7,171 nt of DNA from an uncultured Burkholderiales bacterium (GTDB taxonomy: Bacteria > Pseudomonadota > Gammaproteobacteria > Burkholderiales > Burkholderiaceae), in NCBI GenBank assembly GCA_937891045.1, contig CALBEV010000003.1, positions 1 to 7,171 of the forward strand. Direction: 5' to 3'. The notes under the pieces are model-generated. The model was not told where the DNA came from. It made no database searches and saw nothing but the letters and a program-made list of their open reading frames with translations. How positions within the stretch are numbered: position 1 is the stretch's first letter; each line of letters starts with the position of its first letter. Made by a program: the position numbers and the translations under genes. Below are positions 1 to 5,181 of this stretch, piece by piece.

Positions 1-41
1 GCGATGCTTTGCGCGCCATCGTTTTTAGGTGAAGGGTTCAT
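1..41 (-). CDS. Possible 5' end of a divergent IclR-type regulator (partial)
   Basis: Reading the minus strand from an ATG at 41-39 gives MNPSPKNDGAQSIA before the window ends. The 'GAQSIA' stretch resembles the start of the IclR-family helix-turn-helix domain, where a short variable tail is followed by a (V/A)QSI-x-RA segment. IclR regulators are often divergent from Bug-type solute-binding genes and catabolic operons in Burkholderiales, and the facing region carries an inverted repeat suited to such a regulator. Only about 13 codons are visible, no convincing Shine-Dalgarno precedes the ATG, and the frame stays open upstream, so the start is not certain. The alternative is the 3' end of a plus-strand gene: frame 3 reads DALRAIVFR then TGA at 30. 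The call is inference from a very short segment. Confidence 0.33.
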   Translation of the reverse strand, partial: MNPSPKNDGAQSI

Positions 42-101
42 GGCATGAAGAGGCTCAATCGCTGAGCGCCTGGGCGTCGTTGTGGTGTCAAAAAAGCAAA
101 G

Positions 102-120
102 TATTCCATGATTCGGAATA
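102..120. promoter_or_regulatory. Inverted repeat, candidate operator
   Basis: TATTCC (102-107) and GGAATA (115-120) form a perfect 6-bp inverted repeat around a 7-nt spacer, with the 15-bp core TTCCATGATTCGGAA. Size and form fit a dimeric regulator site; IclR-family operators are commonly short palindromes of about 15 bp with TTCC/GGAA-type arms. The site sits 46 bp upstream of the proposed -35 of the plus-strand operon and about 60 bp from the putative divergent start at 41. Binding by an IclR protein is inference. Confidence 0.4.
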
Positions 121-166
121 TTGAAGCGACAAGCCTTGTTGGGTGTGTCAAAGAGGGATCACCCGA

Positions 167-195
167 TTGCCAAGCCAAAAACCGGCACGCATACT
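167..195 (+). promoter_or_regulatory. Predicted sigma70 promoter of the five-gene operon
   Basis: TTGCCA at 167-172 (five of six bases of the -35 consensus) and CATACT at 190-195 (four of six of the -10 consensus) are separated by exactly 17 nt, followed by a T-rich stretch. Initiation would fall near 202, giving a leader of about 75 nt before the ATG at 277. This is the best match in the otherwise gene-free region 42-276. The same region contains two copies of GTGTCAAA (85-92 and 145-152) exactly 60 bp apart, of unknown meaning. No riboswitch-like structure was recognised. Confidence 0.5.
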
Positions 196-276
196 TATTT
201 TTGTTGTGCAGCACGGGGCCGCTGAAAACCCCAAATTATCTAAACCACCACGAGACAACCAAAAGGGGCCATTCCA

Positions 277-1260
277 ATGACGACATCCAAACGCAAACTC
301 CTGGCTTGGCTGGGCTGCGGCCTATTGGTCAGCGCCAGTATGGGCTCTGCTCAAGGGCAAACCTACCCGCAGCGCCCCATCAAGGCCATCGTGCCTTACG
401 CAGCGGGCGGATTTTCCGACCAGGCCAGCCGCATCATTGCTGAGGCCATGTCCCGCAATCTGGGTCAAAACATCGTCATTGAAAACCGGGCTGGCGGCGG
501 CGGCCGCATTGGCAGCGAGGCCGTCACCAAAATGGCCCCCGATGGTTACCAACTTCTGATGACCACCAACGGCACCAAGACCTATATGGCGGTAGTGGAA
601 AAATCTTTGTCGTATGACCCGGCGAGCGACTTCACGCCGATTTCATTGGTGGGCAAATATGGTTTGCTGATGGTGGTCAACCCCTCAGTGCCCACCAAAA
701 CCTTGCCAGAATTTTTGGCTTATGCCCGCGACCCCAAAAACAAGGGCAAGATCAATTACGCCACCTCGGGCATGGGCAGTGGTTTGCACTTTGCGGGCGA
801 GTTGTTCAACGCCATGGCCAAGGTGGACATGGTGCATGTGCCCTACAAGGGCTCGGGCCCCGGCATGCAGGATGTGCTGGCGGGGGTGTGTCAAGTGATT
901 TTTGATGGCGCAGCCAAGCCGCACATCGATGCAGGAAAAGTGAATTTCCTGGGCACCACCAGCTCGGTGCGTGACCCGCGCTACCCGGACGTGCCCACCT
1001 TGAGTGAAGCAGGCTTGACCGGTTATGACCTGACCTATTGGGTAGGCATTTTTGCACCCAAAGGCCTGCCTGCCGACATTCAGGCACGTTTGAACGCTTC
1101 GGTCAAAACCGCATTGGCCGACCCGGACGTGCAACGCAGACTCAACAACATGGGCATGAGCCTGGTGGGCAGCACGCCCGAGCAAATGGTGCAGGAAATC
1201 CGCACCGAAACCGCCAAGCTGCGCCAGATTGCCGCTTCGATTCCCGGTGGAGTGAACTGA
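277..1260 (+). CDS. Bug-family (TctC-like) periplasmic solute-binding protein
   Basis: This 327-residue protein has the normal length and layout of the Bug/TctC family, extracytoplasmic receptors of TTT uptake systems that usually bind small carboxylates or similar polar compounds. Residues 1 to about 27 form a signal peptide: TSKRK basic start, hydrophobic WLGCGLLVSASMGSA, cleavage probably near A25-G27. The mature protein opens with the family hallmark YPQRPIKAIVPYAAGG (residues 30-45) followed by D48. Further typical segments are ENRAGGGGRIGSE (69-81), VHVPYKGSGPGMQDVLAG (187-203) and the DPRYPDVPTLSEAG segment (233-246). AAAAGGGG at 261-268 lies 8 nt before the ATG and supports this start. 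It is the first gene of the operon and its TGA overlaps the next ATG by one base. No TctA/TctB membrane genes are visible, so it is an orphan receptor here. The ligand cannot be assigned. Confidence 0.95.
   Translation: MTTSKRKLLAWLGCGLLVSASMGSAQGQTYPQRPIKAIVPYAAGGFSDQASRIIAEAMSRNLGQNIVIENRAGGGGRIGSEAVTKMAPDGYQLLMTTNGTKTYMAVVEKSLSYDPASDFTPISLVGKYGLLMVVNPSVPTKTLPEFLAYARDPKNKGKINYATSGMGSGLHFAGELFNAMAKVDMVHVPYKGSGPGMQDVLAGVCQVIFDGAAKPHIDAGKVNFLGTTSSVRDPRYPDVPTLSEAGLTGYDLTYWVGIFAPKGLPADIQARLNASVKTALADPDVQRRLNNMGMSLVGSTPEQMVQEIRTETAKLRQIAASIPGGVN
1246..1252 (+). promoter_or_regulatory. Ribosome-binding site fixing the deacetylase-like start
   Basis: GGTGGAG lies 7 nt before the ATG at 1260, inside the 3' end of the Bug gene. 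It favours this start over the longer open frame that begins at 1038, whose first 74 codons only overlap the Bug gene and look like out-of-frame translation. Confidence 0.6.
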
Positions 1261-2168
1261 TGAGTTTTGAGATGAACAACGGGGTGCTACGCCCCCAAGA
1301 CCGCCTGCCTTTTTCGGCCATCGTCGACAGGCCGCCACTGCGCTTGCCTGAAGGTGTGCGGCTGGTGGTCTGGCCGGTGGTCAACATCGAAGAGTGGGAC
1401 ATCTCGCGCCCGATGCCTCGCATGGTTTCGCCACCGCCCGGTGGACAGGCCCCAGTGCCCGATGTGCCCAACTGGACTTGGCATGAATACGGCATGCGGG
1501 TAGGGGTGTGGCGCCTCATGGACGCTTTTAAAAACGTCGGCGTTCGCCCGACCTTGTCGATCAATGCCAAGGTGTGCGAAACCCGCCCCCGCGTGACACA
1601 AGCCGCGCTCGACGCGGGTTGGGAATTCATGGCGCATTGCTATGAGCAAATCCCGATTCAAAAAATCCCGGACGAGCGGGCCATGATGCAGCAGACGCTT
1701 GATGTGCTGACCCGCTTTACAGGCCAGCGCCCACAAGGCTGGTTGGGCCCGGGTCGCAGCCAGACGCTGGAGACGCCCGATCTGATCAAAGAGTTGGGCA
1801 TGTCCTGGTTTGGTGACTGGGTGCTCGACGACCAACCGCAATACGTGCACACCCAACATGGACCGCTGGTGTCTGTGCCCTACACCATCGAGCTCAACGA
1901 CATCAACATCATGCTCACCTCGCACGAGCGTTCGGACGCCATGCTGTTGCGCACCCAAGATGCGTTTGAGCGGCTGTACGCCGAGTCTGCTGACAGTGCC
2001 CGCATCATGGCGTTTGGGGTGCACCCTTACATCTCGGGCGCTGCGCACCGCATCCGCTATTTTGAAATGATGTTGGAATTTTTGGCCAAGCAACCCGGTG
2101 TGGTTTTCTGGAACGGCTCTGAAATCAGCCAATGGTTTCAGCAAGCCAGCCCACTGCCAGCGCCTTGA
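1260..2168 (+). CDS. PuuE/allantoinase-like polysaccharide deacetylase family protein
   Basis: From the ATG at 1260 this is a 302-residue protein with no signal peptide, so cytosolic. It follows the plan of the NodB-fold subgroup typified by PuuE, a metal-independent allantoinase, rather than true sugar deacetylases. Landmarks are VVNIEEWD (40-47, cf. the N-x-EE motif of PuuE), EYGMRVGVWRLMDAF (76-90), GWEFMAHCYEQ (120-130, His126), GWLGPGRSQTLETPDLI (160-176), VPYTIELND (206-214, very like the PYT...ND segment of PuuE) and GVHPYISG (253-260, His255). Family members hydrolyse the ring C-N bond of allantoin or related cyclic ureides and imides, so ring-opening of a cyclic amide is the best inference; substrate unknown. 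Its start overlaps the Bug stop (TGATG), implying translational coupling, and an amidase follows after 3 nt. An annotation as chitin or peptidoglycan deacetylase would be misleading. Confidence 0.85.
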   Translation: MSFEMNNGVLRPQDRLPFSAIVDRPPLRLPEGVRLVVWPVVNIEEWDISRPMPRMVSPPPGGQAPVPDVPNWTWHEYGMRVGVWRLMDAFKNVGVRPTLSINAKVCETRPRVTQAALDAGWEFMAHCYEQIPIQKIPDERAMMQQTLDVLTRFTGQRPQGWLGPGRSQTLETPDLIKELGMSWFGDWVLDDQPQYVHTQHGPLVSVPYTIELNDINIMLTSHERSDAMLLRTQDAFERLYAESADSARIMAFGVHPYISGAAHRIRYFEMMLEFLAKQPGVVFWNGSEISQWFQQASPLPAP

Positions 2169-2171
2169 GGC

Positions 2172-3608
2172 ATGAGTCCCCAGACGCCCTTGAACCTGTC
2201 TGCTGATGCGCATGCCGACACGCCGTTGCACGCGCTGTCGCTGGCGCAAGCCAGTGCCCTGATACGTCGGCAATCAATCACACCGGTTCAGCTGGTACAG
2301 GCCTACATCGACCGCATCGAGCGACTCGATAGGCAAGTGAACGCCTTTGTCACACCCACGCTGGACGCCGCCTTGCAAGCGGCGCACCAAGCCACCCGCG
2401 AGATCGCACAAGGCCAATACCGAGGTGCTTTGCATGGCATCCCGATGGCGCACAAAGATGTGTACCTCACGCAAGGCGTGCGCACCACCGCGCACTCGCG
2501 GCATTTGCACGACTGGGTGCCCACGGTCAGCGCCACGCTGGTGACGGGCCTGGAGCGTTTGGGTGTGATCAGTTTGGGCAAAACGGCTTGCCATGAATTT
2601 GCCTTTGGCTCGCCCTCAGAAGATGACTTGTTTCCGCCTGCGCGCAACCCCTGGCATCTGGCGCACATGCCCGGCAGTTCCAGCAGCGGATCGGGTGCGA
2701 CGGTGGCGGCGGGTTTGTGCCTGGCGGCCACGGGCACCGACACCGGCGGCTCCATCCGCCACCCGGCGGCCGCTTGTGGTGTGGTCGGCCTCAAACCCAC
2801 GCGCCATGCTTACCCCGTGTCCGGCGTGATCGCCTTGGCCCCCAGCTTGGATGTGGCCGGATTTTTGACGCGTTCCGCGCTGGACCAGGCCCTGATCTGG
2901 GACGCGTGGCATGGCAGCGATGTAGCCACCGCGTGCACCGCCGATGTGCAGCGTTCGGTGCTTCGGGGGCTGCGCATCGGCGTGCCTGCGGGCTTGTGGC
3001 GCAGCGCCGAGAACGGCCAGGCCAAGCACGACCCGCAAATCCAGGCCTGCTTTGACGAGACTTTGCAAAAACTGCAAGCCGAAGGTGCGCAGGTAGTGAC
3101 GGTGGAGACGAAGGATTGGCCACCACAGCCCGCCGTGGTGCAGGCGGCCAACACCTTGATTGCTTATGAAGCGTTTCAACAACTCCAGCACATCTGGCGC
3201 GACCACCCCGACCAGCTGGGCCAGGGCTTGCGCCAGAAACTGGCGGGTGCAGCGCAGCTGAGTTTGAACAGCTACCAAGCAGCCCGTGTGCAGGCCGATG
3301 TGTGGCAACAGCAGGTCAGTGCTTTGCTGGCTGAGCAGGTGGACGTGCTGATGTGGCCAGGGCGCGAAGCCTTGCCCGAAACCCTGCAAGCTCTGATGGC
3401 CAACCCCACCGGGCAGCGCAGTGCCTGCAACCGACTGTTCAGCCTGACCGGTCACCCCGCCTTGACCTGTCCTATCGGCGTGTCCACCCAAGGCTTGCCC
3501 ATGGCTTTGCAGATCGGCGCGGCCATGCACGCCGAGGGGCATTTGCTGCAGGTGGCCCATGCGGTGGCATCGGTCATCGGCTGGCGCTTGCCTGTGTTGC
3601 TGGATTGA
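2172..3608 (+). CDS. Amidase-signature family amidase
   Basis: This 478-residue protein has the usual length of amidase-signature enzymes (GatA, malonamidase and fatty-acid amide hydrolase relatives), which hydrolyse C-N amide bonds with a Lys / cis-Ser / Ser triad. All three residues are visible: Lys95 in GIPMAHKDV, Ser170 in PGSSSSGSGATVAAG and nucleophile Ser194 in DTGGSIRHPAA. The 24-residue Ser170-Ser194 spacing matches GatA and malonamidase. The second Gly of the usual GGSSGG loop is Ser here. The C-terminal GHPALTCPIG and GLPMALQIG segments are also typical. There is no signal peptide. The ATG follows the deacetylase-like stop by 3 nt in the same frame and has no well-spaced Shine-Dalgarno, so it is probably translated by coupling. 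It likely cleaves the linear amide made by the previous enzyme (inference). A GatA role is unlikely because gatC and gatB are absent. Confidence 0.93.
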   Translation: MSPQTPLNLSADAHADTPLHALSLAQASALIRRQSITPVQLVQAYIDRIERLDRQVNAFVTPTLDAALQAAHQATREIAQGQYRGALHGIPMAHKDVYLTQGVRTTAHSRHLHDWVPTVSATLVTGLERLGVISLGKTACHEFAFGSPSEDDLFPPARNPWHLAHMPGSSSSGSGATVAAGLCLAATGTDTGGSIRHPAAACGVVGLKPTRHAYPVSGVIALAPSLDVAGFLTRSALDQALIWDAWHGSDVATACTADVQRSVLRGLRIGVPAGLWRSAENGQAKHDPQIQACFDETLQKLQAEGAQVVTVETKDWPPQPAVVQAANTLIAYEAFQQLQHIWRDHPDQLGQGLRQKLAGAAQLSLNSYQAARVQADVWQQQVSALLAEQVDVLMWPGREALPETLQALMANPTGQRSACNRLFSLTGHPALTCPIGVSTQGLPMALQIGAAMHAEGHLLQVAHAVASVIGWRLPVLLD

Positions 3609-3611
3609 GCC

Positions 3612-4460
3612 ATGGACTTTGTGAACAACGAAGGCGTGCGCCTGCACTACGAGGTTGTGGGCGAACAAGGCCCCTGGCTGGCGCTGGTGTCGGGTGGTCG
3701 GCGCGGCGGGGCAGAATTTTTGTCACTCGCCCGCCTCATTGCGGCCCGGGGTTTTCGGGTGGTGCTGCACGACCGGCGCAACACCGGGGCTTCACAGGTG
3801 TTGATCGAAGGTGAGCGGGGGGAAGAAGACATTTGGGCCGACGACTGGGTGCAGCTGATGCAGCACCTGAACGCGGTGCCTGCGTTTTTTGGCGGTGGCT
3901 CTTCAGGGGCGCGGCTGGCCTTGCTGACCAGTTTGCGTCACCCCGATGCGGTGCGTGGCTTGCTGCTGCTGCGCATCACGGGCGGTAGCTTCACCGCGGG
4001 CCGCTTGCCCGAGAACTATTACGGCCAGTTCATCCGCGCGGCCGAACAAGGCGGCATGGCCGCCGTGTGTGCCACGCCTTTTTACCAAGAGCTCATCGCA
4101 GCCGATCCCGCAAACCGCGACCGACTGATGGCCATGGACCCCCAGCAATACATGGCCGTTATGAGCCACTGGCTTCAGATTTTTTTGCAAGGCCCGCGCG
4201 AGCCGGTGCTGGGTATGACGACCGAGGCCCTGCAGGCCATCGGTGTGCCCACTTGGGTGGTGCCCGGCAACGACAAAACCCATGTGTCCTGCCACGGCCG
4301 TGAAGCGGCGGCCCTGATCCCCGGCTGCGAACTGTTTGAGCTGCCGGTGGCGGACGAAGACGTGCCTGCTTTGCCGTTTTCGGCTTGGGGCCCGCACGAA
4401 GAAACCCTGGCGACAGCCATGACCGATTTCATGCGCCGCGTGGGCCATGATGGCCACTGA
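3612..4460 (+). CDS. Alpha/beta-hydrolase fold enzyme
   Basis: The 282-residue cytosolic protein has the order of elements expected of an alpha/beta-hydrolase. A strand and oxyanion region lie around WLALVSGGRRGG (22-33). HDRRNTGAS (53-61) corresponds to the family's DxRGxGxS turn. The nucleophile elbow is GGSSG (95-99) with Ser97. VPGNDKTH (217-224) offers Asp221 as the acid, and WGPHEETL (259-266) offers His262 as the base. The full triad therefore appears present. Residues 127-200 form the lid-like helical insertion. The RR in the HDRRNTG turn, instead of RG, is mildly unusual. The start lies 3 nt after the amidase stop, in the same frame and without a good Shine-Dalgarno, which suggests coupled translation. 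It could act as an esterase, lactonase, C-C hydrolase or amide hydrolase on the pathway product; substrate unknown. Confidence 0.88.
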   Translation: MDFVNNEGVRLHYEVVGEQGPWLALVSGGRRGGAEFLSLARLIAARGFRVVLHDRRNTGASQVLIEGERGEEDIWADDWVQLMQHLNAVPAFFGGGSSGARLALLTSLRHPDAVRGLLLLRITGGSFTAGRLPENYYGQFIRAAEQGGMAAVCATPFYQELIAADPANRDRLMAMDPQQYMAVMSHWLQIFLQGPREPVLGMTTEALQAIGVPTWVVPGNDKTHVSCHGREAAALIPGCELFELPVADEDVPALPFSAWGPHEETLATAMTDFMRRVGHDGH

Positions 4461-4471
4461 ACCTATTTTCC

Positions 4472-4477
4472 AAGGAG
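4472..4477 (+). promoter_or_regulatory. Strong ribosome-binding site of the cupin gene
   Basis: AAGGAG lies 8 nt before the ATG at 4486. It is the best Shine-Dalgarno in the operon, suggesting the last gene is translated independently and perhaps at a higher level than the coupled enzymes before it. Confidence 0.65.
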
Positions 4478-4485
4478 CTCATTGA

Positions 4486-4980
4486 ATGACCACCCCGATC
4501 AACCCGTCCATTCGCCGCGTCGTGACCGGTCACGACGACCAAGGCAAAGCCATCGTCGAGATTGACGAAGTCTGCAGCCATTACCGCCAAGGCCGCCCCA
4601 ATGGCTTTGTGTGCAATGTGTGGACCACCGACACCAACCCCGCCAACAACAACGGCCATGTGGACGCAGGCAGGCGTGAAGGCAAATTTTCGGTGATTGA
4701 ACACGGCACCGTGTTCCGCATCCTCGACTTCCATCCCGGTGTGCAGCAGCGCGTGCACCGCACCGACTCGGTGGATTACATCGTGGTCATGTCGGGCGAA
4801 ATCGACATGGAACTGGAGTCCGGTGAGGAAGTTCACCTGAAGGCCGGCGACGTCATGGTGCAGCGCGGCACGGTACACAACTGGATCAACCGGGGCACCG
4901 AAACCTGCGTGATGGCCGTGGTGCTGGTGCATGCGCACCCGGTGCAGGCCGGGGGGCAAACGCTCAACGCGTTTGGTTGA
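4486..4980 (+). CDS. Small single-domain cupin protein
   Basis: A 164-residue cytosolic protein with one cupin barrel at about residues 75-150. Motif 1 is HPGVQQRVHRTDSVDYIVVMSG (positions 83-104). The classical HxH...E metal set is replaced by a single His91 with HRTDSVD, leaving Asp97 where Glu is usual. Motif 2 is GDVMVQRGTVHNWIN (121-135), with His131 and Asn135 kept but Arg instead of Pro. This HRTxSxDY...RGTxHxWxN pattern recurs in a group of small cupins of unknown function, so it is a subfamily trait rather than decay. Metal binding with a reduced ligand set is plausible but unproven. It could be an isomerase, a decarboxylase-like enzyme or a binding protein; the fold alone does not decide. 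It is the last gene of the operon, 25 nt after the hydrolase, and a convergent non-coding region follows. Confidence 0.85.
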   Translation: MTTPINPSIRRVVTGHDDQGKAIVEIDEVCSHYRQGRPNGFVCNVWTTDTNPANNNGHVDAGRREGKFSVIEHGTVFRILDFHPGVQQRVHRTDSVDYIVVMSGEIDMELESGEEVHLKAGDVMVQRGTVHNWINRGTETCVMAVVLVHAHPVQAGGQTLNAFG

Positions 4981-5042
4981 ACGGGCTCCAAAAGGCCTTG
5001 GCAGTTTTGGCCTCGGTTCTTCGGTAGGTCAGCCATTTGTTG

Positions 5043-5070
5043 TTGTAGAAGCCCACCCCTGTGGGCGATG
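5043..5070 (+). repeat. REP-like unit, left copy
   Basis: GTAG at 5045-5048 precedes a hairpin with arms GCCCAC (5051-5056) and GTGGGC (5061-5066) and a 4-nt loop CCCT, ending in GATG. Confidence 0.65.
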
Positions 5071-5108
5071 TTTTGCAGGGCGACGTTGTTGAGGTCGTGT
5101 TCCACGCC

Positions 5109-5135
5109 CATCGCCCACGGGGTGGGCTCCTACAA
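5109..5135 (-). repeat. REP-like unit, right copy (inverted)
   Basis: On the minus strand GTAG (5133-5130) precedes a hairpin with arms at 5127-5122 and 5118-5113 and a 3-nt loop. It matches the left copy except for GTAGGAG instead of GTAGAAG and one base fewer in the loop. Confidence 0.65.
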
Positions 5136-5159
5136 AAAAGCCATGCCTTTCATGGTTTT
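5134..5159 (-). terminator. Bidirectional rho-independent terminator
   Basis: CCATG (5141-5145) and CATGG (5151-5155) flank a 5-nt loop. The stem extends by a G-T wobble and three A-T pairs. On the minus strand the hairpin is followed by TTTTTT (5139-5134), a good U-tract ending the CMD-family transcript 23 nt after its stop. On the plus strand it is followed by TTTT, so it may also stop the cupin operon. The stem is short and not GC-rich, so efficiency may be moderate. Confidence 0.6.
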
Positions 5160-5181
5160 GATCACACCAGCGTTCAGACCC

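Larger units (their letters stand above)
5043..5135. repeat. REPIN-like pair of inverted REP-like units
   Basis: Two near-identical 27-28-nt units face each other across a 38-nt spacer (5071-5108). The left unit (5043-5070) reads TTGTAGAAG, then GCCCAC-CCCT-GTGGGC, then GATG. The reverse complement of the right unit (5109-5135) reads TTGTAGGAG, then GCCCAC-CCC-GTGGGC, then GATG. They differ by one substitution and one inserted T. Each unit has its own 6-bp hairpin and a GTAG just 5' of it, the tetranucleotide typical of REP sequences mobilised by RAYT (TnpA-REP) transposases. The paired inverted layout between convergent genes is what defines REPINs. The identity is inferred from architecture; copy number in the genome cannot be seen here. 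Confidence 0.7.
4981..5181. other. Convergent non-coding region
   Basis: These 201 nt separate the cupin stop from the CMD-family stop on the other strand. No credible coding sequence was found. Contents from left to right are a weak potential stem CCAAAA/TTTTGG (4988-4993 and 5005-5010), the REPIN-like inverted pair (5043-5135) and a bidirectional terminator hairpin (5134-5159). Confidence 0.75.

Noticed and set aside
63..91. Leftward promoter with perfect TTGACA (minus strand 91-86)
   Set aside because: No acceptable -10 lies 16-18 nt further along, and the start site would fall almost on the putative ATG at 41.
141..164. Inverted repeat GGGTG/CACCC in the upstream region
   Set aside because: The 5-bp arms are separated by 14 nt, too weak to call an operator beside the better 102-120 palindrome.
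108..443. Plus-strand open frame starting in the upstream region
   Set aside because: It overlaps the proposed promoter and the start of the Bug gene in another frame and has no Shine-Dalgarno or similarity.
1038..1259. 74-codon N-terminal extension of the deacetylase-like frame inside the Bug gene
   Set aside because: It is rich in His, Arg and Gln and has no family similarity, overlaps an intact gene, and a good Shine-Dalgarno (1246-1252) precedes the ATG at 1260.
685..1338. Long minus-strand open frame opposite the Bug gene
   Set aside because: Composition is that of antisense translation of a high-GC gene (many His, Gly, Ala), with no recognisable domain; the plus-strand frame is a clear family member.
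1287..2273. 328-codon minus-strand open frame opposite the PuuE-like gene
   Set aside because: It is low-complexity antisense reading (His, Arg, Gln), crosses a gene junction on the other strand, and shows no known motifs.
2616..3668. 350-codon minus-strand open frame opposite the amidase
   Set aside because: It is a shadow of the amidase gene and spans the amidase-hydrolase junction; no domain is seen.
4988..5028. Possible stem-loops just after the cupin stop (CCAAAA/TTTTGG or AGGCC/GGCCT)
   Set aside because: Arms are short, alternatives conflict, and no T-run follows; the hairpin at 5134-5159 is a better terminator.
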